Positions 40,801 to 49,198 of a stretch of DNA of 64,000 nucleotides are shown piece by piece (within the stretch, counting starts at the first letter, position 1; the number at the start of each line of letters is the position of its first letter). The DNA is from Pipra filicauda (taxonomy: Eukaryota > Chordata > Aves > Passeriformes > Pipridae): contig NW_024104418.1 in NCBI RefSeq assembly GCF_003945595.2, forward strand, positions 798,193-862,192, in the 5' to 3' direction. The translations under genes and the position numbers were made by a program. Below the pieces are notes generated by a model. The model was given only the letters and a program-made list of their open reading frames with translations, did not search any database and had not been told where the DNA came from.

Positions 40801-40874
40801 AGCAAATGAAATTAATAGTTCAGAGAAATTAGATGGGGTTTTGCTAACTACTCTTTTTTCATGAAAGAAGAACA
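34827..40874. other. Intergenic DNA, no gene established
   Basis: About 6 kb of AT-rich sequence with no established gene or clear transposon. One short open frame at 38581-38793 (minus) encodes two hydrophobic segments and is listed separately as a weak candidate. Confidence 0.5.
38581..38793 (-). CDS. Possible small two-span membrane protein or exon (weak candidate)
   Basis: A 70-codon frame on the minus strand. I do not recognise the product. Residues about 4-20 form a hydrophobic stretch that could be a signal anchor. A polar loop of about 22 residues with several K, R and S follows, and residues about 42-66 form a second strongly hydrophobic helix rich in I, V, A and F. Two in-frame ATGs lie at the start; the first has G at +4 but C at -3, a mediocre initiation context. 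The frame ends in a T-rich codon run and TAA. Chance frames in AT-rich DNA are often hydrophobic, and no promoter, poly(A) signal or splice site clearly supports expression. It is more likely spurious than real. Confidence 0.12.
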   Translation of the reverse strand: MGMTIDLILVMTVILSLCVPDGGMLSIWSKVRSLGSKNAGSAIIVVVFVILFTASFCSTSAVIATCKAFF

Positions 40875-41030
40875 CAAGGGAATTGTTTAAAATTGAAAGG
40901 CTGAAACATCAATCTGGTAACAGAAAAACCTTTTCACCCAACAGTAATTAAGCCATGGAATCTCCTACTGCAATTTATTGCTGAAGCTAATAAAACAGTT
41001 AGTTTCCAGAGAAGGATCAAACCTGTAAAA
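40875..41030 (+). mobile_element. Probable ancient CR1 LINE relic
   Basis: A very degenerate forward fragment. The order 'ccttttcacccaacagtaattaagccatggaatctcctactgcaatttattgctgaagctaataaaacagttagtttccagagaaggat' mirrors the old CR1 block 'ttttcacacaacgcataattaacctatggaactcactgccac..gccaa..aattta..caagagaggatt'. No terminal motif was found, so the borders are only indicative. Confidence 0.5.
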
Positions 41031-42305
41031 ATATTATAATAACAGTATGAGTTACAGTAGAATAAAAACCTAATCAGGAATTTTGCTAGACATGTTCTCA
41101 TACACTGAAACAAAAAGCATCCTTCATCAAAATGGTCCAGCCTTTCGCAGCTGTAGTTACAAGTTAAATTTTAGCTGTAGAATCTCCTCAAAGATCACAG
41201 GTTCCCCCTAATCTTTTAACCCTCATACATAAGCCTTCCCCTGTCTCTTGGATATAGTAGCCACAGCTCAGCCTCTGTGAACCAGGCTGTTTGATGGGAT
41301 AAGTGGAAGTACTAGACTATTAGGGGAAGAATATTACTTCCAAAAACCACTGTCATCTCCTTTTGTTTTCTCTCATCTTTCTTTCAAGCAGGTGATACAG
41401 TCCACTGCCAGGAACAGGATAATAGACCTCCATTTCGAATCTGCATGGCAAATTCTGTGTCTGCATCTGTCAGTGTCTGGCAAACCTTCTGCTTCCTCTG
41501 TCTGGATAGAAATAAATATAGGCAAGGTTTCTGTAAAGGTGCTGTTGACTTCCTACATTTTTAAACAGTTTTAAAGCTGCATTTTGACAGCGGAAACATA
41601 GCCACTGTGCTGATATACTTGATCCAGTTAATGTCAAAACCTCAATATGAAAGCACAGCGAGAGCCCTGTTGTATAAATGCATAAAACTCAATATTGTGT
41701 TGCTATTTGTGACTTAAGTGCTATTCATGCCTTAGTTTTGAAAGGAACTGTGTAGCAAGAGAAATTCACATGAGAAAATAAAAACTCTTACCCAGAAGAG
41801 GAAAGACTCAATAATGGTGTAAAATCCTTTCTGTACATAGGATTTATTAATATTTTGCTGCTGGTAGAATTCAACTCTCTAATTTAGACAGCTCATTAAA
41901 CAAATGCTTAAGTGTTTAATAAATTAATGTATGATAACAAATTAACAGCTTACCCAGAACTCTTCTGACCACACAATTATCTCCAGTTCCCCAAGGCTCC
42001 CACTGTACCATAACCCTATACCTGGTAAACCAGGCAGCACCCTAAAGATTTTTTACTCATAATTATATTAGCTAAGTTGGTTTGTTGTTTGTTGGGGTTT
42101 TTTTGGAAGATGACGCTGAAAGGTTAAGAACTTCATATAATGGGCTCTAGAAGCAATACTGACTCAACTATAAGCCATAATAATATAATTATTGTGCCCT
42201 ACAAAGGTTGCCAGTCTTTCATTATTCTGTTTTTAAACCACAATTATATGTTAAATCTATAGCAAATCTACCTTACTGAGAAAGTTCCATAGATATGATA
42301 GCATG
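41031..42305. other. Intergenic DNA before the transposon cluster
   Basis: No gene or recognisable repeat. A T/G-rich patch with runs of T and G lies at about 42078-42106. Confidence 0.5.
42302..42305. repeat. Left target-site duplication (CATG)
   Basis: CATG directly before the LTR end. The same four bases follow the other end at 42878-42881. The match is perfect but only four bases long; it is credible because both LTR borders also show canonical TG/CA ends. Confidence 0.8.
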
Positions 42306-42375
42306 TGTTGCCGCTGTATTTTGGTGCTGAAAAAAATCTCCAGGAGCAGTTAATTAGGGGTGAGATAAGAAAGGG

Positions 42376-42381
42376 TTTATT
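42376..42381 (-). terminator. Poly(A) signal of the minus-strand LTR
   Basis: An exact AATAAA on the minus strand, followed within the LTR by about 70 bases to the end. It would serve as the retroviral polyadenylation signal at the R/U5 border. Confidence 0.6.
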
Positions 42382-42436
42382 CTGCCAAGGCTAAGATGTT
42401 ATACAACGCACGCCAGGCCGTGCCTGAGAGGTTACA

Positions 42437-42443
42437 TTTTATA
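42437..42443 (-). promoter_or_regulatory. TATA box of the minus-strand LTR
   Basis: An exact TATAAAA on the minus strand. It lies about 60 bases before the poly(A) signal of the same LTR, a spacing consistent with the start of R. Confidence 0.6.
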
Positions 42444-42877
42444 ACACCATCCATCCAATCCCAGATGTGCCCAACCTGTGGCCTTTACTCTGGACCGCCC
42501 CGGGTCCACCCCCTGAGAAATGGGTCTGGGGGCTTTTACTTCATCATCTTCACCATCTTCAGAGCACAAAGGGTACATAGTTACCTAATTTCTGACTTAT
42601 TCTGTGGTTTAGGCCCTGATATGCTGTTCTGTCAACTGTCTAGGCCTTGCCTTGACAAAAGACTAAACACTTCTGCTGTATTCAGAAGCAGGATTGATAT
42701 GGGGAGCATAGAATGGGGTAAGAGGGTTAGGGAATGTATAAACAAGGGTGCTGGAGAAAGGGAAAGGAACAAGGGACAAGGAGGGGGGAAGGTTGCTGCT
42801 TTTAAAACTTACTTATAAAACTTACAAGTCTTACAAATATTAGAAAAATAAAAAACCATTAGGGGCTTAAGGCATCA

Positions 42878-42881
42878 CATG
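42878..42881. repeat. Right target-site duplication (CATG)
   Basis: The partner of the CATG at 42302-42305, generated when the provirus integrated. Confidence 0.8.
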
Positions 42882-43317
42882 TTTCAGCAGAGCTACTCTG
42901 AAACCTACACAACTAGGAGAAAATAATAAACAGTCAGTGTGCATTTGAGATGAGTAAAGCATCTTGTACAATCTTATAAATATCTGAGGATATCCTTTTC
43001 AGTAATGTTTCTACAGTGGCTCAAGGATCAAAAATACCTTCAGTTCTTTGAGTAATAGCTTCACATATACCTCCTTTGAGCAACCACTTTGAGCAACCAC
43101 TTTGCATACACTTATAGTTCATCCTGTTGTGCTATAGATGAGCCTTAGCTAACGCCAGAAATTAAGATATCTGGATTTTTCTCTTTCATATTTGAATACA
43201 AACTTCATTGTGACAAGTCTATTGTAAGATCCAAAACATATGTCTGTAAGATAGATCACAAAAACAGTGTTTATCACGTGTTACTGGATCTTTCTAGTGA
43301 AAGAGATCATGATCACA
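42882..43317. other. Short spacer between LTR and LINE
   Basis: About 430 bases with no gene. It holds a small tandem duplication of 13 bases (TTTGAGCAACCAC, two copies at 43075-43100). Confidence 0.55.
43075..43100. repeat. 13-base tandem duplication, two copies
   Basis: TTTGAGCAACCAC occurs twice head to tail without change. This is a recent slippage-type duplication. Confidence 0.85.
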
Positions 43318-43785
43318 AATCATCATCATGGTTAGGCTTTGCAAACAAAGATTTGGGAAGGGCTCTACCCACGTTTGTTGCAGGCGCGTTGGCGGCTAAT
43401 AAAGCCAATACGAGATAGGCATGTCCGGTTGCAAAAGGCACAGCAGAAAGACTCCTTAGATGGTATATTCTGCAAGGCACGATTCTTTCTGCGTTGCCTT
43501 TTCTCTTCAAAGGTGATCCTGCATGCTTTCGCAAAAGCATCAGCAGCATTATAAATGGTGTGTCTCCAGGTCTCCCGATTGGAGACCAGAGTAGACGAGT
43601 GATGGTGATCAATATGGCCGAGATGTTGTTTCAGGGAGTCCTTGTATCTTCTCTTTGGGGCTCCTCTCTTGCGGCAGCTGGTGGCAAGTTCACCATAAAG
43701 CAAGATCTTAGGGAGGTGGTGGTCCTTCATCGTTGAGACGTGTCCTGCCCAATGCAGCTGCGTTCTCAGCAACATGGCCTCAATT
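43318..43785 (-). mobile_element. 5'-truncated non-CR1 LINE (RTE-like?), with ATG-repeat tail
   Basis: A short insertion of about 470 bases on the minus strand whose composition (GC-richer, several CpG) differs from the flanks. It holds the last 136 or so codons of a retrotransposon ORF, then a 3' UTR of only about 45 bases, then an ATG-repeat-like tail at about 43318-43330. Short UTR plus simple-repeat tail, rather than poly(A) or the CR1 octamer, is the habit of RTE-clade LINEs. The protein has no resemblance to the CR1 ORF2 tail. The right border is taken near 43785, since the family-like I-E-A residues continue slightly upstream of the first ATG. No clear target duplication was found. The clade assignment is an inference. 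Confidence 0.72.
43365..43775 (-). pseudogene. LINE ORF C-terminal domain, 136 codons open
   Basis: A truncated 3' end of a non-LTR retrotransposon polyprotein; endonuclease and reverse-transcriptase domains are missing. Residues 7-16 give a LHWAGHVSTM motif, 21-30 LPKILLYGEL, 38-49 a basic GAPKRRYKDSLK, 66-71 NRETWR, and 90-98 a basic FEEKRQRRK stretch. Residues 110-132 form a terminal zinc-finger-like segment with C112-x2-C115 and C132. Animal LINE proteins ending this way, as I remember them, have a histidine where this copy has R128, so one probable zinc ligand is lost. The order and spacing match the C-terminal tails of LINE proteins known mainly from invertebrates and some vertebrates. 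There is no stop or frameshift across 136 codons, so the copy is not very old or was well preserved. Confidence 0.78.
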
Positions 43786-44049
43786 ATAATTACATAATAT
43801 GCACAGGGTACACATAATTTTAGCAGTTTAATAACTGATTTAGCCTTTGAATAACTCTTCCTGATCAGTGGAGAAATTTCTTGAAATGATCACTCTAGGG
43901 AGGTTGAAGAAAAACTCTATACCCTTGCAACTGCATAGAGCACTTGTTAACAAGGAGAGAGGAGTGGATGTCATTTGCTTTGTCTGTAGCAAGACACTGT
44001 CTCATGTAGTATTCGCATAATCATGTTAGGACATCACAGTCTGAATGGA
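43786..44049. other. Spacer between LINE and CR1
   Basis: About 260 AT-rich bases with no gene or repeat recognised. Confidence 0.5.
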
Positions 44050-45006
44050 TGGACAACCAGATGGGTCCTGTTTAATGTTATTATCAGTGACCTGGAGAAG
44101 GCAGGGGACTGTGGTCTCATGAAGTTTGCAGATGAAACTAAATTTGGGGGAGCACATTTGACATGGTAGAAGGCAGGCTGCCATTGAGAGTGATCCAGAC
44201 AGGTTGGAGTAATGGGTGAACAGGAGCCTGAAAAAGCTCAAGGCATATGACAAGCCCTGCAGCTGGGAAGGAAAGAATCCCCTGCAACAGTAGAGGCAGA
44301 GGTCTGACTGACTGTCTGGGAAGCAGGTCTGCTGAAATGCTCCAGGCATGGTGGCAAACAGTGCACTGGGCAAGGAATGTCAATGGTGCCCCAAGGTTGT
44401 ATTAACGGTCTGTCTGCCCATAGGTTGAGGGAAGGTGTCATCCACCTGAAGTCAACACTCATGAGAACATATCTAAATTGTGCACCCAATTTTGGTCTAT
44501 CCTATGCCAGACAGACTTTAGTAAAAAGTAGTGAGTTCAGCAGAGGTCTGCCAGAGAGTGGAGAGGTCTGGAGCATTTGCCTCATTAACAAAGGCTGGGG
44601 AAATGGGGCTTGCTGAGCCTAGAGAAGAAGTGGCTTCAGGGGGACCTAATAGCAGGCCACCAGCTCCTATGAGGAGGTCATCAGGAAGATCTTGATGAAG
44701 ATACACCAGGATCTTCTCAGTTGTACATAGTGGACAGACAGGTAAAAACAGGCATAAGTTGAAAGTTAGAGAAGTTCCCACTGAATATAAGAAAAAATGA
44801 GTTTTTTCCTTATATATAGTAGGAAGTGTAGCAGATTGTCCCCAGAATGCTTATGCATTCTCCATCACTGGAGGTTTCCAGCATCTAGCTGGCTAAAGCT
44901 CTAAGCAGCTTGGCTTTATTCCATAACTGACCCTGCTTTGTGACAGGAATTGGACCAGAAATCTCCTGAGGTCCTTTTCCATCAGAGCTCTCCCATGATT
45001 CTGCAG
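44050..45006 (+). mobile_element. CR1 LINE, about 950 bases, reaching into the RT domain
   Basis: One of the two longest CR1 copies in the window, in forward orientation. It enters in the reverse-transcriptase region: the plus-strand segment at about 44117-44150 translates to LMKFADETKFG, corresponding to the CR1 active-site block KFADDTKLG. It continues through a degenerate ORF2 tail ('gcttgctgagcctagagaagaagtggcttcagggggacc', 44611-44649) and the 3' UTR ('gaggtttccagcatctagctggctaaag') to 'tcccatgattctgcag'. The second catalytic Asp is replaced by Glu and the frame is broken in several places, so it is inactive. The left border is approximate. Confidence 0.88.
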
Positions 45007-45815
45007 CTAGATATATGACTTGTTAGTCTATGTGTCTATCAGATGTGGAAAATAAAAAACAAGTTTATTTTAATTATTTTTATAATTTTGAAATATTATC
45101 TGAAAGAAGAGTTAAAATATAATAACTTATTCAGTTAATAAGTACATATTTGCAGAATTACGTTTGAGGTGCTTTTGCAAAATGTGATGTCTACATTTCC
45201 AGGTTTCTTTAAATCTTATCCATTTTGTATTTTTAAATTGTATCTTCATACTAAAAAACTTCTGTCCCTTCATCTCTGTTTCTTAATCAGTTCTTATTTG
45301 GATGGTTCACATCACATGTCAAAAGAATATGACCTGCATACTTAGATGTAAGACACTGAAAGGAGACACTGAAATTAATTTTTTTTTAATGAGTGGTACT
45401 ACAGTATCTATCATACGACATTCTCAAATTACTTTGGTCCTCAAAATCATAGATCACATTTAAAGATTAAGAGATTAATTAGAACTTCCATAAACTGCCT
45501 AAATATTCTGCAAATAAATTCCTTTCCTTTCCTCACCACAGACATATTCCAAATACAATCCACTGAGCTCTCTCATCAAGGTTCTTTTATGATGCTGTAA
45601 TGAAACCTGTTATTCATGCATTTTATTTTCAGATTTACATTCATTTTCTCTACTAATAAAACACCGACATATAAACTAGGTCCTGACTTCTCAAGGACCA
45701 CTCTCTGATGAGAAAGTGCAATCTTTTGAGGGTAGCATGCCAGCCTGCATTTTTCTTTCTTAACTTAGACATCAAAGAGGTCAAAAAGTAATATCAGTGA
45801 GGACCAGAAGACGCT

Positions 45816-45871
45816 GCCTCTCAGAAACCTCAGGTGTCTTATCAGTAAGTGTATCAGCCTTTCTGAGAGGC
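45816..45871. repeat. Perfect 12-bp inverted repeat (potential hairpin)
   Basis: GCCTCTCAGAAA at 45816-45827 is the exact reverse complement of TTTCTGAGAGGC at 45860-45871, with a loop of 32 bases. The arms do not extend further. It could form a stem-loop in RNA or be a chance or small-transposon relic. Nothing around it supports a microRNA call. Confidence 0.85.
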
Positions 45872-47570
45872 CTAGATAGCAGGAAATGAGGATCTCAACA
45901 GGAGTAAGCTGTTGCTGCCTTTCACTGCTGTGTTGCCCAAGATGGTGCAGCTTTCTTAGCCCTTTTATCTGAAATCCTAAACCAGCTTTTATACCAGGCT
46001 TTTCTTTTCTTTAATAAATTGCTGATCTCCAATCCCATATTATAAATGATTGCATTTGATGACAAGTTAGACACACTATAACAGGAGCTGGTAATTTCAG
46101 TTCCAATCTTTTCCACAGAATGAATAAACCATTTCTAACTCTACAATCTGATGAAAACCCCTCTCCAGAATGTCACATGGATGAGACGCATCTTACAAAA
46201 ATTACAAAAAAAACTATTAATACAACCAAATCCAGATCACACATATGGAGATACAAATAGAACCTTCAAATAACAAGGAATTGTTTGCAAGAATATGGTT
46301 CTCAGCCAGTGCCATTCAGGAAATACTGAAAGAGTAAAACAGCATGAAAACTTTATCATGCTACAGTAGCTATGTCCCATTATGTATTATTAGGAACTGT
46401 CATATTACCCTAGAGTCCAGCACAATCATGGATCTCCATTAACTTAGCAAAAGGGCTTTCTTCTCTCCCTGACATAACTGCTAAACTACACAATACTACT
46501 CTTTCCTTCTGCCAGAATATGACTCCATCAGATTAACCATCTGGCCTGAAATACTTTCCTTTCCTGTTCAAAATCTGTTCCATATTCCACCCAGAAGGGT
46601 TTTTGACACAAAAGGGCTATTCAGGCCTTGACATTTATCTGGCAGAGCAGACTTCTATCCAACTGCAGATAGACTCACAGCTGTGATGGTGTTCTGCAGA
46701 GAGTAATATTCTATCCACAAGAGAAACTGTTTAATAATAAGAAGAACCTGTTCTCTGATTCAGAAAGGCCATATCCCACAAACACAAGGGTGTACCATAA
46801 GTATAATTTCTTCTACTATTTGTAAATCAATTCCAGCTAATCTCAAGCAATTTGTGCCAGATTATTTTAAATAATTGTATATAATAAATACACATATTTC
46901 AGGGAAGGAAGTACGTTAACAATCGTGGTCTTCCTGCTCTAAATTATCAAAACAGACATTAGTTATAACTAAGCAAGCTGTAGTAATACCATTTTAAGGA
47001 AAATAAAGATCTGGTTTTACAATGAAAAATACTTAACCCCAAATAGATCATGTGATCTTCGAATCAAAATTCCCCAGTGCCCAAAGCTCTACATCTTCTC
47101 TATACCAGAAAGATAATCCTTTTCTTTCTTTCATTTATCCTAACTATAATTCAATCATCCACAAAGAAAACAGTAAAGGAATGTTGCTAAAAGCAACACA
47201 AGTACAGACATTCTCATTGAGGAAAGTTTAGTCATTGCATATAACATTATGTAAATTCTTCTTTGAAAGTGTATTGTAAATCCTAGATGAAAGAAGAAAA
47301 ACTCTTTCAAATTGGCATGTACAGTAACTAGCAGCATGATTATCTCCCTATTCTTTTTTCAGTGAATTCAAGAAGACTGGACAACTTTTATTTCCAGTGT
47401 TTCGTAGAGCAAATAATCTAGCACCTTTCAATAAATACTATTTTAGATCGAATGCAAGGGAATCTGACTCACACAAGGGAATAAGTACATTCCTTAAAAA
47501 TCATAGCTTTCCCTCTTCAGTGCATATAGCCAACAGAATGACAGCTAATTGAACATCCAATTGCCACTGG

Positions 47571-47606
47571 GCTCTATGAGGAGCTAGAGCTCTATGAGGA
47601 GCTAGG
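47571..47606. repeat. 18-base tandem duplication, two copies
   Basis: GCTCTATGAGGAGCTAGA at 47571-47588 is followed directly by the same unit with one final-base change at 47589-47606. This is a recent slippage duplication. Confidence 0.88.
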
Positions 47607-48660
47607 GAAGAGGTGGTACAATATCAAGAACCCAAGTAACATGCAGAGTTGAAAAAATTACATCCATTTTTAGGACGTAAAGCCACAGGCATTGTCCTGA
47701 GCTTGCTGAGATCAAGAATATAGGCAAAATAGTCTAAGCACAGGGCTACCTAGCCACATGTGTGCCTTCACTAGTTACAGTGAAAGATGCAAGTGCGAAG
47801 TACTCAGAGTGCAAAAGACCTCCAGTAACACTATAGACCTGCTTCACACTGCTGATGTTGGTTTTTTCAGAAAGCATTCAAAGATTAGCAGTGACAGGTC
47901 ATAGGATCTCAGGAGACCAATGTTTTAGCTTTGGGTTCTTCACTGAGACAATCCCCTGTAATAATAGAGCAATATGATTATGCACAAGAACCAGACACAG
48001 TCAGAGCCTCTGTAACCTATGCCTTTTTGGGGAAGCAGAAAGGGGCTTATTCCATTCCTGTTGACTTAGGGACATCATACTGTAGCACAGATACAAGATG
48101 GCATGTAAATGTCCAGTATTGCTTCTCTGTTTAGGTGGTTAGTTCCAACCTATGTAAATGTTGGGTTGGTGTCTTTGCTCTCATCCCTTTCAGGGAGTAG
48201 GTCCTTTCTAGATACACATCTGAAATCCGCAAAAATGAAGATTTGGAAACAGATAATAGCTTCAGGACCTACTGTTTTTTCTTTTCTTTTTTTTTACTTT
48301 TTTTTTCTACTACCTATTCATTTACTCAGGCACTATTAACAGGACAGTGTATATACTAAAAAGTCTAGTGACAGTCTTAAAATGACTGTTGGTAACCTAC
48401 AAAAAAGAGATTTTTGTTTTATAACTGCTAACATAAGATTTTTTTATATCTTTTAGAGCATATGAACCTTTAGATTTGTTATTTTCCTTATGAAGTGTAC
48501 ACCTTTTCATTTGTTTTAATTTCATTATAGGATTTTTTTCTATTTCTGAGACAGAAGTGTTCTTCTTCTCTAGGTTTATTCATCTTTAGGGAGACTCTTT
48601 ACTTCTACCTGGTTTTATTTCCACTCCATCAGTCTGTAGGGTTCTTTTCTTACAACACCG

Positions 48661-49198
48661 TGTAAGACCGTGGTGGTTGACCTTGGCTGGACACAAGGTG
48701 CTCACTAAGCCACTCTATCTGTCCCCTCTTCAGCAGGACAAGTAGTTGGGAAAATAAGATGAAAAAAACTTCATGGGTCAAAATAAAGCCAGTTTAATAA
48801 AGCAAAAGCAAAGGCCACATGCAGAAACAAAGGAAAACAAAAGATTTATTCTCTACTTCCCATCAACAGGTGTTGTCAAACCACTCCCTGGGAAGTAGGA
48901 ACGATGTTATGATTTGTCCACAGGACAAACTCATAATAAGGAATGACCCTAACCCCCTCTCTTCCTTTCTCTTAGCTTTTGTAACTGAGCAGGTGTCATA
49001 AAGTATGGAATATCCCTTTGGTCAGTTTAGGTCAGCTATCCTGACTATACCCCCTCTCAAGACCTGGCCCACTCACCCTGAGTTTACTGGCTCAGCAGTA
49101 TTCAAAACCCTGCTATATCATCAGCACCTTTTTAGCTACAAAGCACAGCACTATGAGGCCTGCTATGGGGAACATTAACTCCATCTCAACCAGATCCA
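48661..49198 (-). mobile_element. Avian ERV LTR, nearly full length, diverged
   Basis: A reverse-oriented LTR of a family widespread in passerines. Its 3' end on the plus strand reads 'gtggttgaccttggctgg', then 'aaataaagccagtttaataaagcaaaagcaaaggcc' (an ATTAAA poly(A)-type block on the minus strand at 48793-48798), and 'ggaatatccctttggtcagtttaggtcagctatcctgactataccccctctcaa'. The 5' end is 'attaactccatctcaaccagatcca' at 49174-49198, the complement of the usual TGGTTTTGGCTGGGATAGAG start. The TATA box seen in better copies is decayed here. The left border is uncertain by about ten bases and no target duplication is evident. Divergence is higher than in the copy at 51.6 kb. Confidence 0.82.

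Larger units (their letters stand above)
42306..42877 (-). mobile_element. Solo LTR with 4-bp target-site duplication (ERV1-like)
   Basis: A complete LTR of 572 bases in reverse orientation. Read on the minus strand it starts TGATGCCTTAAGCCCCTAAT and ends CAGCGGCAACA, so it has TG...CA termini. The bases CATG occur immediately outside both ends (42302-42305 and 42878-42881), a perfect 4-bp target-site duplication that fixes the borders. On the minus strand a TATAAAA lies at 42437-42443 and an AATAAA at 42376-42381, spaced as expected for U3/R/U5. A 4-bp duplication is usual for gammaretrovirus-like (class I) integrases, hence ERV1-like by inference. No internal viral region remains, so this is a solo LTR, probably left by recombination between two LTRs. 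Confidence 0.88.
45007..48660. other. Intergenic DNA, no gene recognised
   Basis: About 3.6 kb with no gene. It holds a perfect 12-bp inverted repeat with a 32-base loop at 45816-45871 and an 18-base tandem duplication at 47571-47606. Confidence 0.55.

Noticed and set aside
42396..42818. 140-codon plus-strand open frame
   Set aside because: It lies inside the minus-strand LTR at 42,306-42,877 and is antisense to it. LTRs of this type do not encode proteins here.
43313..43612. 99-codon minus-strand frame overlapping the LINE
   Set aside because: It is a different frame of the same LINE segment. The 136-codon frame carries the recognisable protein motifs.
45816..45871. microRNA precursor
   Set aside because: The stem is only 12 bp, with a 32-base loop, too short for a typical precursor.
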